In this document: in pieces, positions 1 through 6,669 of the stretch | How positions within the stretch are numbered: position 1 is the stretch's first letter | Layout: every line of letters begins with the position of its first letter | DNA from: Solirubrobacteraceae bacterium | GTDB taxonomy: Bacteria; Actinomycetota; Thermoleophilia; Solirubrobacterales; Solirubrobacteraceae | DNA: 14,556 bases | Direction: 5' to 3' | Assembly: GCA_016462625.1 (NCBI GenBank) | Contig: JAEMSV010000091.1 | Span: 1-14,556 of the forward strand | Position numbers and translations under genes: made by a program | The notes under the pieces: model-generated | What the model saw: only the letters and a program-made list of their open reading frames with translations | What the model was told of the DNA's origin: nothing | Database searches by the model: none

Positions 1-524
1 GCGACCGCGTGGTTGGCCGTGAGCTGCAGCGAGTCGATGACCCGGAGGATCTCGTCGAAGTTGCGGCCGGTCGTCATCGGGTAGATGAGGACGAGCTTGA
101 TCTTCTTGTCCGGACCGACGACGAAGACGTTGCGCAGCGTCGCGTTCTGGGCGGGGGTGCGCTCGGTCGGGTCGCCGTAGACGTCGGCGGGCAGCATGCC
201 GTACGCCTTCGCGATCGAGAAGTCGTTGTCGGAGATCAGCGGGTAGTTGACCGCGGCGCCCTGGGTCTCCTCGATGTCGGCGGCCCACTTCTCGTGGTTC
301 TCGATCGGGTCGACCGAGAGGCCGACGATCTTCACGCCGCGCTTGGCGAACTCCGGCTCGATGCTCGCCATGTAACCGAGCTCGGTCGTGCAGACCGGGG
401 TGAAGTTGCGCGGGTGCGAGAACAGGACGGCCCAGCCGTCGCCGACCCAGTCGTGGAAGCTGATCGGGCCCTGCGTGGTTTCCGCCTGGAAGTCTGGCGC
501 GGTGTCGCCGATGGTCAGTGCCAT
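1..524 (-). CDS. 1-Cys peroxiredoxin, Prx6 class (3' end cut by window)
   Basis: This is a thiol peroxidase that would reduce hydrogen peroxide and organic or lipid hydroperoxides in the cytoplasm. Reading leftwards from the ATG at 524-522, 174 codons are visible before the window edge. The active site is clear: HPRNFTPVCTTE with peroxidatic Cys45, Thr42 and Pro38, and a conserved Arg131 in the TLRNVFVVG stretch. No second cysteine is visible, which fits the 1-Cys mechanism, where an external thiol regenerates the enzyme. Prx6 proteins are usually about 210-225 residues, so roughly 40 C-terminal residues lie outside the window. The start is supported by a Shine-Dalgarno sequence (GGGAG, 7 bases before the ATG). 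It is divergent from the LuxR-type regulator with a 91-base gap. Assignment to the Prx6 rather than the AhpC/Prx1 class rests on the HPxxFTPVCTTE motif. Being partial is a window effect, not damage. Confidence 0.93.
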   Translation of the reverse strand, partial: MALTIGDTAPDFQAETTQGPISFHDWVGDGWAVLFSHPRNFTPVCTTELGYMASIEPEFAKRGVKIVGLSVDPIENHEKWAADIEETQGAAVNYPLISDNDFSIAKAYGMLPADVYGDPTERTPAQNATLRNVFVVGPDKKIKLVLIYPMTTGRNFDEILRVIDSLQLTANHAV

Positions 525-531
525 GGGGTGT

Positions 532-538
532 CTCCCTT
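532..538 (-). promoter_or_regulatory. Shine-Dalgarno site of the peroxiredoxin
   Basis: On the minus strand AAGGGAG lies 7 bases before the ATG at 524. It is one of the few convincing ribosome-binding sites in the window and fixes the peroxiredoxin start. This gene is therefore probably not leaderless, unlike many of its neighbours. Confidence 0.75.
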
Positions 539-559
539 GATGCGCGTTCGAATTGGGGG

Positions 560-570
560 GATTGCCAATC
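560..570. promoter_or_regulatory. Inverted repeat between the divergent peroxiredoxin and LuxR genes
   Basis: GATTG-C-CAATC is a perfect inverted repeat with a one-base centre. A further ATTGG at 552-556 also pairs with CCAAT at 565-569. The repeat sits in the 91-base divergent gap, near the candidate promoters for both genes, so it could be an operator shared by them. No known binding consensus was recognised, and a short repeat like this can occur by chance. Confidence 0.3.
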
Positions 571-574
571 GGGT

Positions 575-604
575 TTTCCAGGATACCGGGGCGAGCACTA
601 CGAT
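575..604 (+). promoter_or_regulatory. Candidate promoter of the LuxR-type regulator
   Basis: TTTCCA at 575-580, an 18-base spacer and TACGAT at 599-604 resemble a housekeeping-sigma promoter. The hexamer ends 11 bases before the GTG start at 616, so any leader would be only about 5 bases. On the opposite strand TATCCT (585-580) is a possible -10 for the peroxiredoxin, which would make the two promoters overlap. Confidence 0.4.
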
Positions 605-615
605 CCGGCCCCAGC

Positions 616-3240
616 GTGGCCATCACCTCGACAGGGCGGCAGGGCTCCGACGCCGGCGGCTGGCCCCTCGTCGGCCGCGCGCGCGAGCTCGAGGAGATCG
701 AGCGGGCGGTCCAGGGAAACGAGGCCGGAGTGGTGCTGGCCGCGCCCGCCGGGGTCGGGAAGTCCCGGCTCGCCCGGGAGGCCGTTGCCAGCGCGGAGAG
801 CGCCGGCGCGTTCACGCAGTGGGTGCAGGCCACGCGCAGCGCGGCGGCCGTGGCGCTCGGCGCGTGCGCGGAGCTGGTCCCCGACGACGCGCGCACCGAC
901 GACACGCTCGACGTCATGCGTCGCAGCGCCGCCGCGCTCCGCGAGCGGGCCGGCGGCCGTCCGGTGGTGGTCGGTGTCGACGACGCGCAGTTGCTGGACC
1001 CCGCGTCGGCGGCGCTCGTCCTGCACCTGGTGGTGACGTCGAGTGCCACGGTGGTCGTGACCATCCGGTCGGGCGAGCCGTGCCCCGACGCGATCACGTC
1101 GCTCTGGAAGGACGCGGGTGCGCGGCGTCTGGATCTCGGCGAGCTGGGGGAAGCCGACACGCACGCCTTCGTCGACGCGCTCGTGGGCGGGCCGGTCGAG
1201 GAGGAGGCGTGGCGGTGGGTCTATGACACGAGCCGCGGGAACGCGTTGTACGCCCGCGAGCTCGTCGGCAGCGCGCTCGACCGCGGCGCCCTCGAGTTGG
1301 TCGCGGGCCTCTGGCGGATGCCGGACCGGCCGCCTGTCAGCTCGACGCTCACCGAACTCGTCGCCGGCCGGCTCGTCGACCTCGATGAGAGCGGGCGGCG
1401 CCTGCTCGAGCTGCTGGCCATCGGTGAGCCGCTGCAGATCGGCGAGCTCTCGCAGCTCGTCGGGGAACCGGCGCTCGTGGCCGCCGAAGAGCGTGGACTG
1501 ATCGCCGTAGGGGCTGGGGAGGAGGTCCTCCTCGCCCATCCGCTGTACGGCGAGACCATCGCGGCAGACCTTCCGCCCCTGCGCGGCCGCGAGCTGCGCC
1601 GGCGGCTCGTCTCGGTCGTGGAGCAGCGCCGGCCGCCGGCGCCCGGCGATCAGCTGCGGCTCGCGCGCTGGCGCGTGGAGACCGGTGACGAGGTGCCGAC
1701 GGAACTGCTCGTCGACGGCGCGCATGCGGCGATCACGGCGGGCGACCCGGAGCTCGCCGCGCGCCTGGCGCAGATGGCGCTGGACGCCGGCGCAGGTGCG
1801 GAGGCTGCGCTCCTCCTCGGCCGTGCCCACTTGCGCCGCAGCCGGTTCGAGGAGGCCGAGGAGGTCTTCGCGAGCGTCGAGTCCCTGCTCTCCGATGAGG
1901 ACCTCGCGATCGACTACCTCCACCGCCGCGCGGGACTCCTCTACTGGAACCTCTTCCGCGGCGACGACGTCGTGGCGCTGCTGGAGCGCGCAGCCGACTG
2001 GTGGCCCGGTGAGCGCTGGCGTCAGCGGATGGCGGCGATGGAGATCTACCCGCTGCTCGTGCGCGGCGGGCTCGGCGGCTCGCCCGAGGAAATGGGGGAG
2101 CTGCTGGCCAACCCCGACCTGGACCGGGCGGCGCGGCGGCAGCTCGAGCCGATGCACGTGGGGCTGCTCTTCTACAACGGCCGTGCCCGCGAAGCGTTCG
2201 AGATCGCGAGCGCCGCCGAACCCTCGCCGCCGCTGTCCGGACTCGATGAGCAGGCGATGCTCTCACTCGCGAGCGCTGTCTCGATCGACGGAGGGTTCGA
2301 CTGGGAAGGCGTCCGGCGCCGGCGCGAGGCGATCTTCCTGATGGCCGTGCGTGGCCACGACCACGCGGCGGCGGGTCTCGCCGCGAGCTGGCTCGGCCAC
2401 GCGCACGTGCTGGCGGGGCGCCTCGATGAGGGGCAGCGATGGCTCGCGGAGTCCGAATGGCACTTCGAGCGCCACGACGTGCTCGGACAGCTCGCGATCA
2501 CCCGCGCGCTGCTCGTGACCGTGCTCGCCGAGCGCGGCGACGAGGATGGGGCCGTCGCGATGCTCTCCCGGGCGCACGACGCGCTCGGTGGCCACGATCC
2601 GCTGCCGGTCCAGCGGCCGTACCTCGACGTCGCCGCCGCGCAGGCGGCTCGTGCGGCACACGACCCGCCGAGAGCGCAGGCGCTGCTGATGGACTCCGCC
2701 GCTGCGCACGAGGCGATGCCGATCCAGGCGGCGTGGCTGTGGCACGAGGCGGTGCGCGCCGGCGCACCCGCGAAGAAGATCCTGCCGCCTCTCTCCATGC
2801 TGGCCGAACGGTGTGACGCGCCGATGGTCGACGTCTTCGTCACGCGCGTGCGCGCGCTCGCCGAGGGGGACGGTCGAGCTCTGGTGACCGCGGCCGAGCG
2901 CTTCGAGGAGATCGGTGCCCTGCGCTTCGCGGTCGAGGCCGCGGTCGACGCCGCGAACGTGTTCGTCGAGGCGGGCCGGCAGGATTCCGCCCGTCAGGCC
3001 GCGGTCCGCGCCCGCGCCCTGCACGAGCGTGGGCAGGGCGGGACGCTCCCGGACATCCCCGGGCTCGACGGCGCCGCGGTCGTGCTCACAGCACGCGAGA
3101 CCCAGCTCGTCGAACTTGCCCGGCAGGGCCTCTCCAACGCGGAGATCGCCGATCGCCTGGTGCTGTCGGTCCGCACCGTGGAGTCCCACCTCTACCGCGC
3201 GATGGGCAAGCTCGGGATCAGCGACCGGCGTGACCTCTAA
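616..3240 (+). CDS. LuxR-family transcriptional regulator with N-terminal AAA/STAND ATPase (LAL type)
   Basis: This large cytoplasmic regulator of 874 residues (from GTG 616) belongs to the LAL group (large ATP-binding regulators of the LuxR family, MalT-like). The N-terminal ATPase module has a Walker A motif APAGVGKS at residues 43-50 and a Walker B-like VVVGVDDAQ around residues 117-124. The long middle part (about 380-800) is Ala/Leu/Glu-rich and helical, as expected for TPR-like repeats that sense a ligand or partner in this family. The last 60 residues form a LuxR helix-turn-helix with LTARETQLVELA and the recognition-helix segment SVRTVESHLYRAMGKLG. A TTG at 553 would extend the protein by 21 residues, but that extension does not look conserved and would run through the divergent promoter region, so GTG 616 is preferred. 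The inducing signal and target genes cannot be read from the sequence. It is divergent from the peroxiredoxin, which might be a target; that is inference only. Confidence 0.9.
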   Translation: MAITSTGRQGSDAGGWPLVGRARELEEIERAVQGNEAGVVLAAPAGVGKSRLAREAVASAESAGAFTQWVQATRSAAAVALGACAELVPDDARTDDTLDVMRRSAAALRERAGGRPVVVGVDDAQLLDPASAALVLHLVVTSSATVVVTIRSGEPCPDAITSLWKDAGARRLDLGELGEADTHAFVDALVGGPVEEEAWRWVYDTSRGNALYARELVGSALDRGALELVAGLWRMPDRPPVSSTLTELVAGRLVDLDESGRRLLELLAIGEPLQIGELSQLVGEPALVAAEERGLIAVGAGEEVLLAHPLYGETIAADLPPLRGRELRRRLVSVVEQRRPPAPGDQLRLARWRVETGDEVPTELLVDGAHAAITAGDPELAARLAQMALDAGAGAEAALLLGRAHLRRSRFEEAEEVFASVESLLSDEDLAIDYLHRRAGLLYWNLFRGDDVVALLERAADWWPGERWRQRMAAMEIYPLLVRGGLGGSPEEMGELLANPDLDRAARRQLEPMHVGLLFYNGRAREAFEIASAAEPSPPLSGLDEQAMLSLASAVSIDGGFDWEGVRRRREAIFLMAVRGHDHAAAGLAASWLGHAHVLAGRLDEGQRWLAESEWHFERHDVLGQLAITRALLVTVLAERGDEDGAVAMLSRAHDALGGHDPLPVQRPYLDVAAAQAARAAHDPPRAQALLMDSAAAHEAMPIQAAWLWHEAVRAGAPAKKILPPLSMLAERCDAPMVDVFVTRVRALAEGDGRALVTAAERFEEIGALRFAVEAAVDAANVFVEAGRQDSARQAAVRARALHERGQGGTLPDIPGLDGAAVVLTARETQLVELARQGLSNAEIADRLVLSVRTVESHLYRAMGKLGISDRRDL

Positions 3241-3247
3241 CCGTCAC

Positions 3248-3253
3248 TAGGAT
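3248..3253 (+). promoter_or_regulatory. -10 hexamer for leaderless ilvA
   Basis: TAGGAT fits the actinobacterial TANNNT -10 pattern and is followed by 7 bases and then the GTG at 3261, so transcription would begin at or one base before the start codon. It lies 8 bases after the stop codon of the upstream regulator. No Shine-Dalgarno sequence is present and no good -35 was found. Confidence 0.6.
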
Positions 3254-3260
3254 CGCGGGC

Positions 3261-4499
3261 GTGTCCTCGGAGCCGTCAGCCGCCGCCATCGCCGACGCCG
3301 CCGCGCGGATCGCGCCGGTCGCGCACCGCACGCCGCTGGACCGCAGCGAGCGGCTGAGCGCCGCGCACGGCGTCCCCGTCCTGCTCAAGCGCGAGGACGT
3401 CCAGGTCTGTCGTTCGTACAAGGTGCGCGGGGCGTACAACCTCATCGCGTCGCTGACCGACGAGGAGCGGGCGCGCGGCGTGGTCTGCGCGAGCGCCGGC
3501 AACCACGGTCAGGGCGTCGCGCACTCCTGCCAGGTCCTGGGCATCCGCGGCCGGGTCTTCCTGCCGACGAACACCCCGCGACAGAAGCGCCAGCGGATCT
3601 CCGTGCTCGGCGGCGAGTGGATCGAGCCGGTCATCGCGGGCGGGACCTACGACGAGGCGAGCGCCGCGGCGCAGGAGGCCGCGGCGGCGTCCGGCGCGGT
3701 CTACGTCCATCCCTTCGACGACCCGCGCACGATCGCGGGACAGGGAACCGTCGCCATCGAGCTGCTCGAGCAGGCGCCCGAGCTCGACACGGTGATCGTC
3801 CCGGTCGGCGGCGGCGGGCTGATCGCCGGCATCGCGGTGTGGCTGCGCGCCCACGCGCCGGCGGTGCGGATCGTCGGCGCCGAGCCCGCGGGCGCGAGCA
3901 GCATGCGCGCGGCGCTGGAGCACGGCGGACCGCTCGCCCTCGAGCAGGTCGACACGTTCGTCGACGGGGCCGCCGTCGGACGTGTCGGCGACCTGACGTT
4001 CCCGATCGTGCGCGACCTGGTCGACGACATCGTCGCCGTCCCGGAGGGCGCGATCTGCACCGAGATGCTCGAGCTCTACCAGTCCGAAGGCGTGATCGCC
4101 GAGCCCGCGGGGGCGCTGGCGAGCGCCGCCGTCGCCCAGTCTGGGGCGAAGGGCGCCGTGGCCTGCCTGGTCTCGGGCGGCAACAACGACGTCAGCCGGT
4201 ACGCCGAGGTCGTCGAGCGCTCGCTCCTGCACGAGGGGCTGCGCCACTACTTCCTCGTCTCGTTCCCGCAGGAACCGGGGGCGCTGCGCGGCTTCCTCGA
4301 CGAGGTGCTCGGGGCGAGCGAGGACATCGTGGTCTTCGAGTACGTCAAGAAGAACAACCGCGAGACGGGCCCGGCACTGGTCGGGGTCGACCTCGAGCAT
4401 CCGGGCGACCTCGGCGCGCTGCTCGCGCGCATGGATGCCAGCCGCCTGGAGATCGAGCGTGTTCCGCCTGGCTCCCCGCTGTTCTCGTTCCTCATGTAG
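3261..4499 (+). CDS. ilvA: Threonine dehydratase (threonine deaminase), short form with one ACT-like domain
   Basis: This PLP enzyme deaminates L-threonine to 2-oxobutanoate and ammonia, the first committed step of isoleucine synthesis. The protein has 412 residues. The catalytic fold-type II domain covers about residues 1-320: the PLP lysine is Lys54 in SYKVRGA, the substrate loop SAGNHGQG is at 78-85, the phosphate-binding glycine loop GGGG is at 183-186, and SGGNN is at 305-309. Residues about 329-395 form a single C-terminal ACT-like domain (FPQEPGALRGFLDEVLG, FEYVKK). This matches the short IlvA type of Bacillus and Corynebacterium (about 420-436 residues) rather than the longer E. coli enzyme with two regulatory domains. 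The domain suggests allosteric control by isoleucine or valine, unlike catabolic TdcB-type enzymes, which are shorter. The GTG start is supported by the leaderless promoter signal. No other ilv or leu genes lie nearby. Confidence 0.93.
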   Translation: MSSEPSAAAIADAAARIAPVAHRTPLDRSERLSAAHGVPVLLKREDVQVCRSYKVRGAYNLIASLTDEERARGVVCASAGNHGQGVAHSCQVLGIRGRVFLPTNTPRQKRQRISVLGGEWIEPVIAGGTYDEASAAAQEAAAASGAVYVHPFDDPRTIAGQGTVAIELLEQAPELDTVIVPVGGGGLIAGIAVWLRAHAPAVRIVGAEPAGASSMRAALEHGGPLALEQVDTFVDGAAVGRVGDLTFPIVRDLVDDIVAVPEGAICTEMLELYQSEGVIAEPAGALASAAVAQSGAKGAVACLVSGGNNDVSRYAEVVERSLLHEGLRHYFLVSFPQEPGALRGFLDEVLGASEDIVVFEYVKKNNRETGPALVGVDLEHPGDLGALLARMDASRLEIERVPPGSPLFSFLM

Positions 4500-4509
4500 A
4501 AACGGCGCA

Positions 4510-4716
4510 GTGACTCCGGATCCGCCCGACGACGCGTTGCTGAGCCCCGAGGAGGTCGCCGCGTGGCTGCACGTCGACGAGGGCTGGGTCGCGCAGGCGG
4601 TGTTCGCCGAGGAGCTGCCGTGCATGGGCTTCACCAGCGACGGCAAACCGGTGGTCGCAGCGAAGGAAGTGCGCGAATGGCTGCGCCGGCCCGATGTGTC
4701 CTGGGACAGCAGCTAG
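4510..4716 (+). CDS. Small excisionase/MerR-like helix-turn-helix protein
   Basis: This small protein of 68 residues begins at a GTG 10 bases after the ilvA stop. Residues about 11-60 match the helix-turn-helix pattern of the excisionase-type (HTH_17) DNA-binding family: LLSPEEVAAWLHVDEGWV as the HTH, then a wing (GKPVVA), then KEVREWLRR as the closing helix. Typical members have a similar layout, with a V..LL.V....V...I..G.LP spacing. It lacks any other domain. The start is preferred because earlier in-frame starts lie inside ilvA. There is no Shine-Dalgarno sequence; TAGAAA, which includes the ilvA stop codon, lies 7 bases before the GTG and may serve as a weak -10. There is no integrase or phage gene nearby, so a role as an excisionase is unlikely. 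It could be a small transcription factor; its target is unknown. Confidence 0.72.
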   Translation: MTPDPPDDALLSPEEVAAWLHVDEGWVAQAVFAEELPCMGFTSDGKPVVAAKEVREWLRRPDVSWDSS

Positions 4717-4719
4717 GTT
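4714..4719 (+). promoter_or_regulatory. -10 hexamer for the leaderless FKBP gene
   Basis: TAGGTT is followed by 6 bases and the ATG at 4726. Its first three bases are the TAG stop codon of the upstream helix-turn-helix gene. No Shine-Dalgarno sequence precedes the ATG, and the upstream -35 region is weak. Confidence 0.6.
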
Positions 4720-4725
4720 CACCCC

Positions 4726-5103
4726 ATGTCCACATCTGAAAAGCCCGAGATCGAGGTCCCCGGCGGCGAGCCGCCGACGGAGCTCCAGATCGAAGACCTC
4801 GTCGTCGGCGACGGCGAGCAGGCCTCGTCGGGTCACGAGGTCGAGGTCCACTACGTCGGCGTGGCCTGGAGCAACGGCCAGGAGTTCGACGCGTCGTGGA
4901 ACCGCGGCAGCACCTTCAACTTCCCGCTCGGCGGGCGGCGCGTCATCCAGGGCTGGGACCTGGGGGTCGAGGGGATGAAGATCGGCGGCCGCCGCAAGCT
5001 CACCATCCCGCCGGAGCTCGGCTACGGCGAGCGCGGCGCCGGTGGCGCCATCGGCCCGAACGAGACGCTCATCTTCGTGGTGGACCTCGTCGGCCTGCGC
5101 TGA
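4726..5103 (+). CDS. FKBP-type peptidyl-prolyl cis-trans isomerase
   Basis: This protein folding helper of 125 residues catalyses cis-trans isomerisation of peptide bonds before proline. A flexible acidic N-terminus (about 1-18) precedes a single FKBP domain (about 20-125). The residues that line the FKBP12 active site all appear to be present: Tyr43, Phe54, Asp55, Phe64 or Phe66, Val73-Ile74 and Trp77 in RRVIQGWD, Tyr100 in ELGYGERG, and Phe117. The domain lacks the long insert-in-flap of SlyD-type enzymes. There is no signal peptide or lipobox, so it is probably cytoplasmic. The ATG at 4726 is favoured because the TAGGTT hexamer lies 6 bases upstream. It ends about 100 bases before the P450 start. 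A second FKBP-fold prolyl isomerase, the trigger factor, lies about 6 kb downstream. Confidence 0.93.
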   Translation: MSTSEKPEIEVPGGEPPTELQIEDLVVGDGEQASSGHEVEVHYVGVAWSNGQEFDASWNRGSTFNFPLGGRRVIQGWDLGVEGMKIGGRRKLTIPPELGYGERGAGGAIGPNETLIFVVDLVGLR

Positions 5104-5117
5104 ATCTGCCCGGCCGG

Positions 5118-5131
5118 CGGTCGATGGACCG
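5118..5131 (+). other. Short hairpin after the FKBP gene
   Basis: CGGTC-GATG-GACCG can form a 5-bp stem with a 4-base loop, 15 bases after the FKBP stop codon. It has no T-run, so it is at best a weak terminator. The rest of the 100-base gap holds the P450 promoter. Confidence 0.25.
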
Positions 5132-5167
5132 GGTGACGGCGGCCGCGCTTGTGTGTCCGTCGTCACC

Positions 5168-5196
5168 TTGGACAAGTTCCTACCAAGCGGTAACGT
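5168..5196 (+). promoter_or_regulatory. Strong promoter of the P450 gene, leaderless
   Basis: TTGGAC at 5168-5173, a spacer of exactly 17 bases and TAACGT at 5191-5196 form a good housekeeping-sigma promoter. Seven bases then lead to the ATG at 5204, which fits transcription starting at the start codon. No Shine-Dalgarno sequence is present. TACC-AAGC-GGTA at 5181-5192 overlaps the spacer and the -10, and could be a repressor site. Confidence 0.75.
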
Positions 5197-5203
5197 TCTA
5201 CCC

Positions 5204-6607
5204 ATGGCCACCGTCGAGACCATCGCTCCCGCCGTCCACCTCGTCGGCGAAGCAGCGCCGTCGCCGGCCGGCCCCGTCGAGCCCGGGACCCCCGTACACC
5301 TGCCGCCCGCGATCGAGCTTCCTCGCACTGCGCAGCTCGTCCGCTTCAGCCAGCGTCAGATCGAGTTCGTCTTCAAGGCCCGCCGGGAGCACGGCGAGGT
5401 CTTCGGGATGCGCAGCATCCTGAACGAGGGGATCACGGTCACCAGCCACCCCGACCACGTCCGGTCGCTGTTCACGGCGAAGCCCGACCAGGCGCCGTCT
5501 CTGACGGCCGAGTCGCCGCTGCGGCCGATCGTCGGACCGAACTCGGTGCTGACGGCCAACGGCCCGCGCCACCTGCGTCAGCGCAAGCTCCTGCTCCCAC
5601 CGTTCCACGGCGAGGCGATCGCGCGCTACACCGAGATGATCGAGGAGGCCACGCATCGCGAGATCGATCGCTGGCCGATCGGGGAGCCGATCAAGCTCGC
5701 CGAGCGCATGCAGGCGATCACCCTCGACGTGATCATGTCCGGCATCTTCGGGATCGAGGGCAAGCCCGTCCCAGGCAGCCACGAGGACAAGTTCCGCGAC
5801 ACGATCAAGTTCCTCACGAAGGCCTCCACATCGATTTTCGCCCAGTTCGGCGAGATCCTCTCTGCCGGCCAGGAGGAGGCCCGCGGCTTCCTCAAGCGCG
5901 GCGTGAAGCTGCTCGACGCGGCGACCTACCCGATCATCGAGGACCGCCGCCGCGCCGACGATCTCGAGGAGCGCACGGACATCATGTCGCTCCTCATGCG
6001 CGCGACCGACGAGGACGGCCGCCACCTCTCCGACCAGGAGCTGCGCGACGAGCTGCTGACCCTCGTGCTCGCCGGCTTCGAGACGACGGCGAACTCGCTG
6101 TCGTGGACGTGGGAGCGCCTCATGCGCACCCCGGACGCGTACGACCTGCTCTACCAGGCGGTCCGTTCCGGCGACCAGGCCGACGAGGTCGTCGAGGCGA
6201 CGATCACCGAGGGCATGCGCGCCCGCCCCGTGATTCCGATGATCGGCCGCCGCGTGATGGTGCCGTGGCGCCTGGGCGAGTACGTCCTGCCGGCGAACTC
6301 GCCGATCAGCATGAGCATCCTGCTGGTGCACCACCGCGAGGACCTGTACCCCGAGCCGTTCGCGTTCCGGCCCGAGCGCTGGCTCGCCAATAAGCCGGGC
6401 ACGTACGAGTGGATCCCGTTCGGTGGCGGCACGCGCCGCTGCCTCGGCGCCGCACTGGCGATGGCCGAGATGCGGGTCGTGCTGAAGGCGATGGCCGAGC
6501 GGCTGGAGCTCGAGGCCGACCGGCCCGAGCCCGAGCACGCGATGCATCGCAACGTCACGATGATCCCCGGGCGCGGTGCCCGGGCCATCGTGCGGTCACG
6601 CGCGTAG
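5204..6607 (+). CDS. Cytochrome P450 monooxygenase
   Basis: This haem-thiolate monooxygenase of 467 residues would insert one oxygen atom into an organic substrate, using electrons from separate redox partners; none is encoded here. The key P450 motifs are intact: I-helix AGFETT at 290-295 (oxygen activation), K-helix ExxR as E336-G-M-R339, FRPERW at 388-393, and the haem loop FGGGTRRCLG with axial Cys413. A C-helix stretch GPRHLRQRKLLLPPFH is at 120-135. The length is greater than that of classic soluble bacterial P450s (about 400), mostly because of an extended N-terminus. No transmembrane anchor is apparent. The motif wording resembles mycobacterial CYP135/CYP138-type proteins, but this family placement is only an impression. 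The ATG at 5204 is fixed by the promoter; a longer frame upstream is not supported. The substrate is unknown, and fatty acid, sterol or xenobiotic are all possible. Confidence 0.93.
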   Translation: MATVETIAPAVHLVGEAAPSPAGPVEPGTPVHLPPAIELPRTAQLVRFSQRQIEFVFKARREHGEVFGMRSILNEGITVTSHPDHVRSLFTAKPDQAPSLTAESPLRPIVGPNSVLTANGPRHLRQRKLLLPPFHGEAIARYTEMIEEATHREIDRWPIGEPIKLAERMQAITLDVIMSGIFGIEGKPVPGSHEDKFRDTIKFLTKASTSIFAQFGEILSAGQEEARGFLKRGVKLLDAATYPIIEDRRRADDLEERTDIMSLLMRATDEDGRHLSDQELRDELLTLVLAGFETTANSLSWTWERLMRTPDAYDLLYQAVRSGDQADEVVEATITEGMRARPVIPMIGRRVMVPWRLGEYVLPANSPISMSILLVHHREDLYPEPFAFRPERWLANKPGTYEWIPFGGGTRRCLGAALAMAEMRVVLKAMAERLELEADRPEPEHAMHRNVTMIPGRGARAIVRSRA

Positions 6608-6633
6608 CGCCCTCACCAGTCTGCGGTAGGGAG

Positions 6634-6662
6634 TTGGCAACCGGGTCGTAACAGCCGATACT
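6634..6662 (+). promoter_or_regulatory. Promoter of the kinase/cyclic-di-GMP operon, leaderless
   Basis: TTGGCA at 6634-6639, a spacer of exactly 17 bases and GATACT at 6657-6662 match the housekeeping -35/-10 arrangement. Seven bases then lead to the ATG at 6670. There is no Shine-Dalgarno sequence. The -35 lies inside a small inverted repeat, GTTG-G-CAAC at 6633-6641. Confidence 0.7.
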
Positions 6663-6669
6663 TGCCGCA

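Noticed and set aside
553..615. TTG at 553 as the start of the LuxR-type regulator
   Set aside because: It has no ribosome-binding site, would add 21 residues of unconserved-looking sequence, and would run through the candidate promoter. GTG at 616 fits better.
9..1226. A 405-codon plus-strand open frame across the left edge
   Set aside because: It is antisense to the peroxiredoxin and then a shifted frame of the LuxR-type regulator; its product has no domain.
598..2157. A 519-codon minus-strand open frame opposite the LuxR-type regulator
   Set aside because: It is a shadow of the regulator, with an Arg-rich product and no motif.
3276..4646. A 456-codon minus-strand open frame opposite ilvA
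   Set aside because: It is antisense to a complete ilvA, has low-complexity composition and no promoter-like context.
5042..5203. An upstream extension of the P450 reading frame into the FKBP gene
   Set aside because: The extension overlaps FKBP coding sequence in another frame, and the strong promoter at 5168-5196 points to the ATG at 5204.
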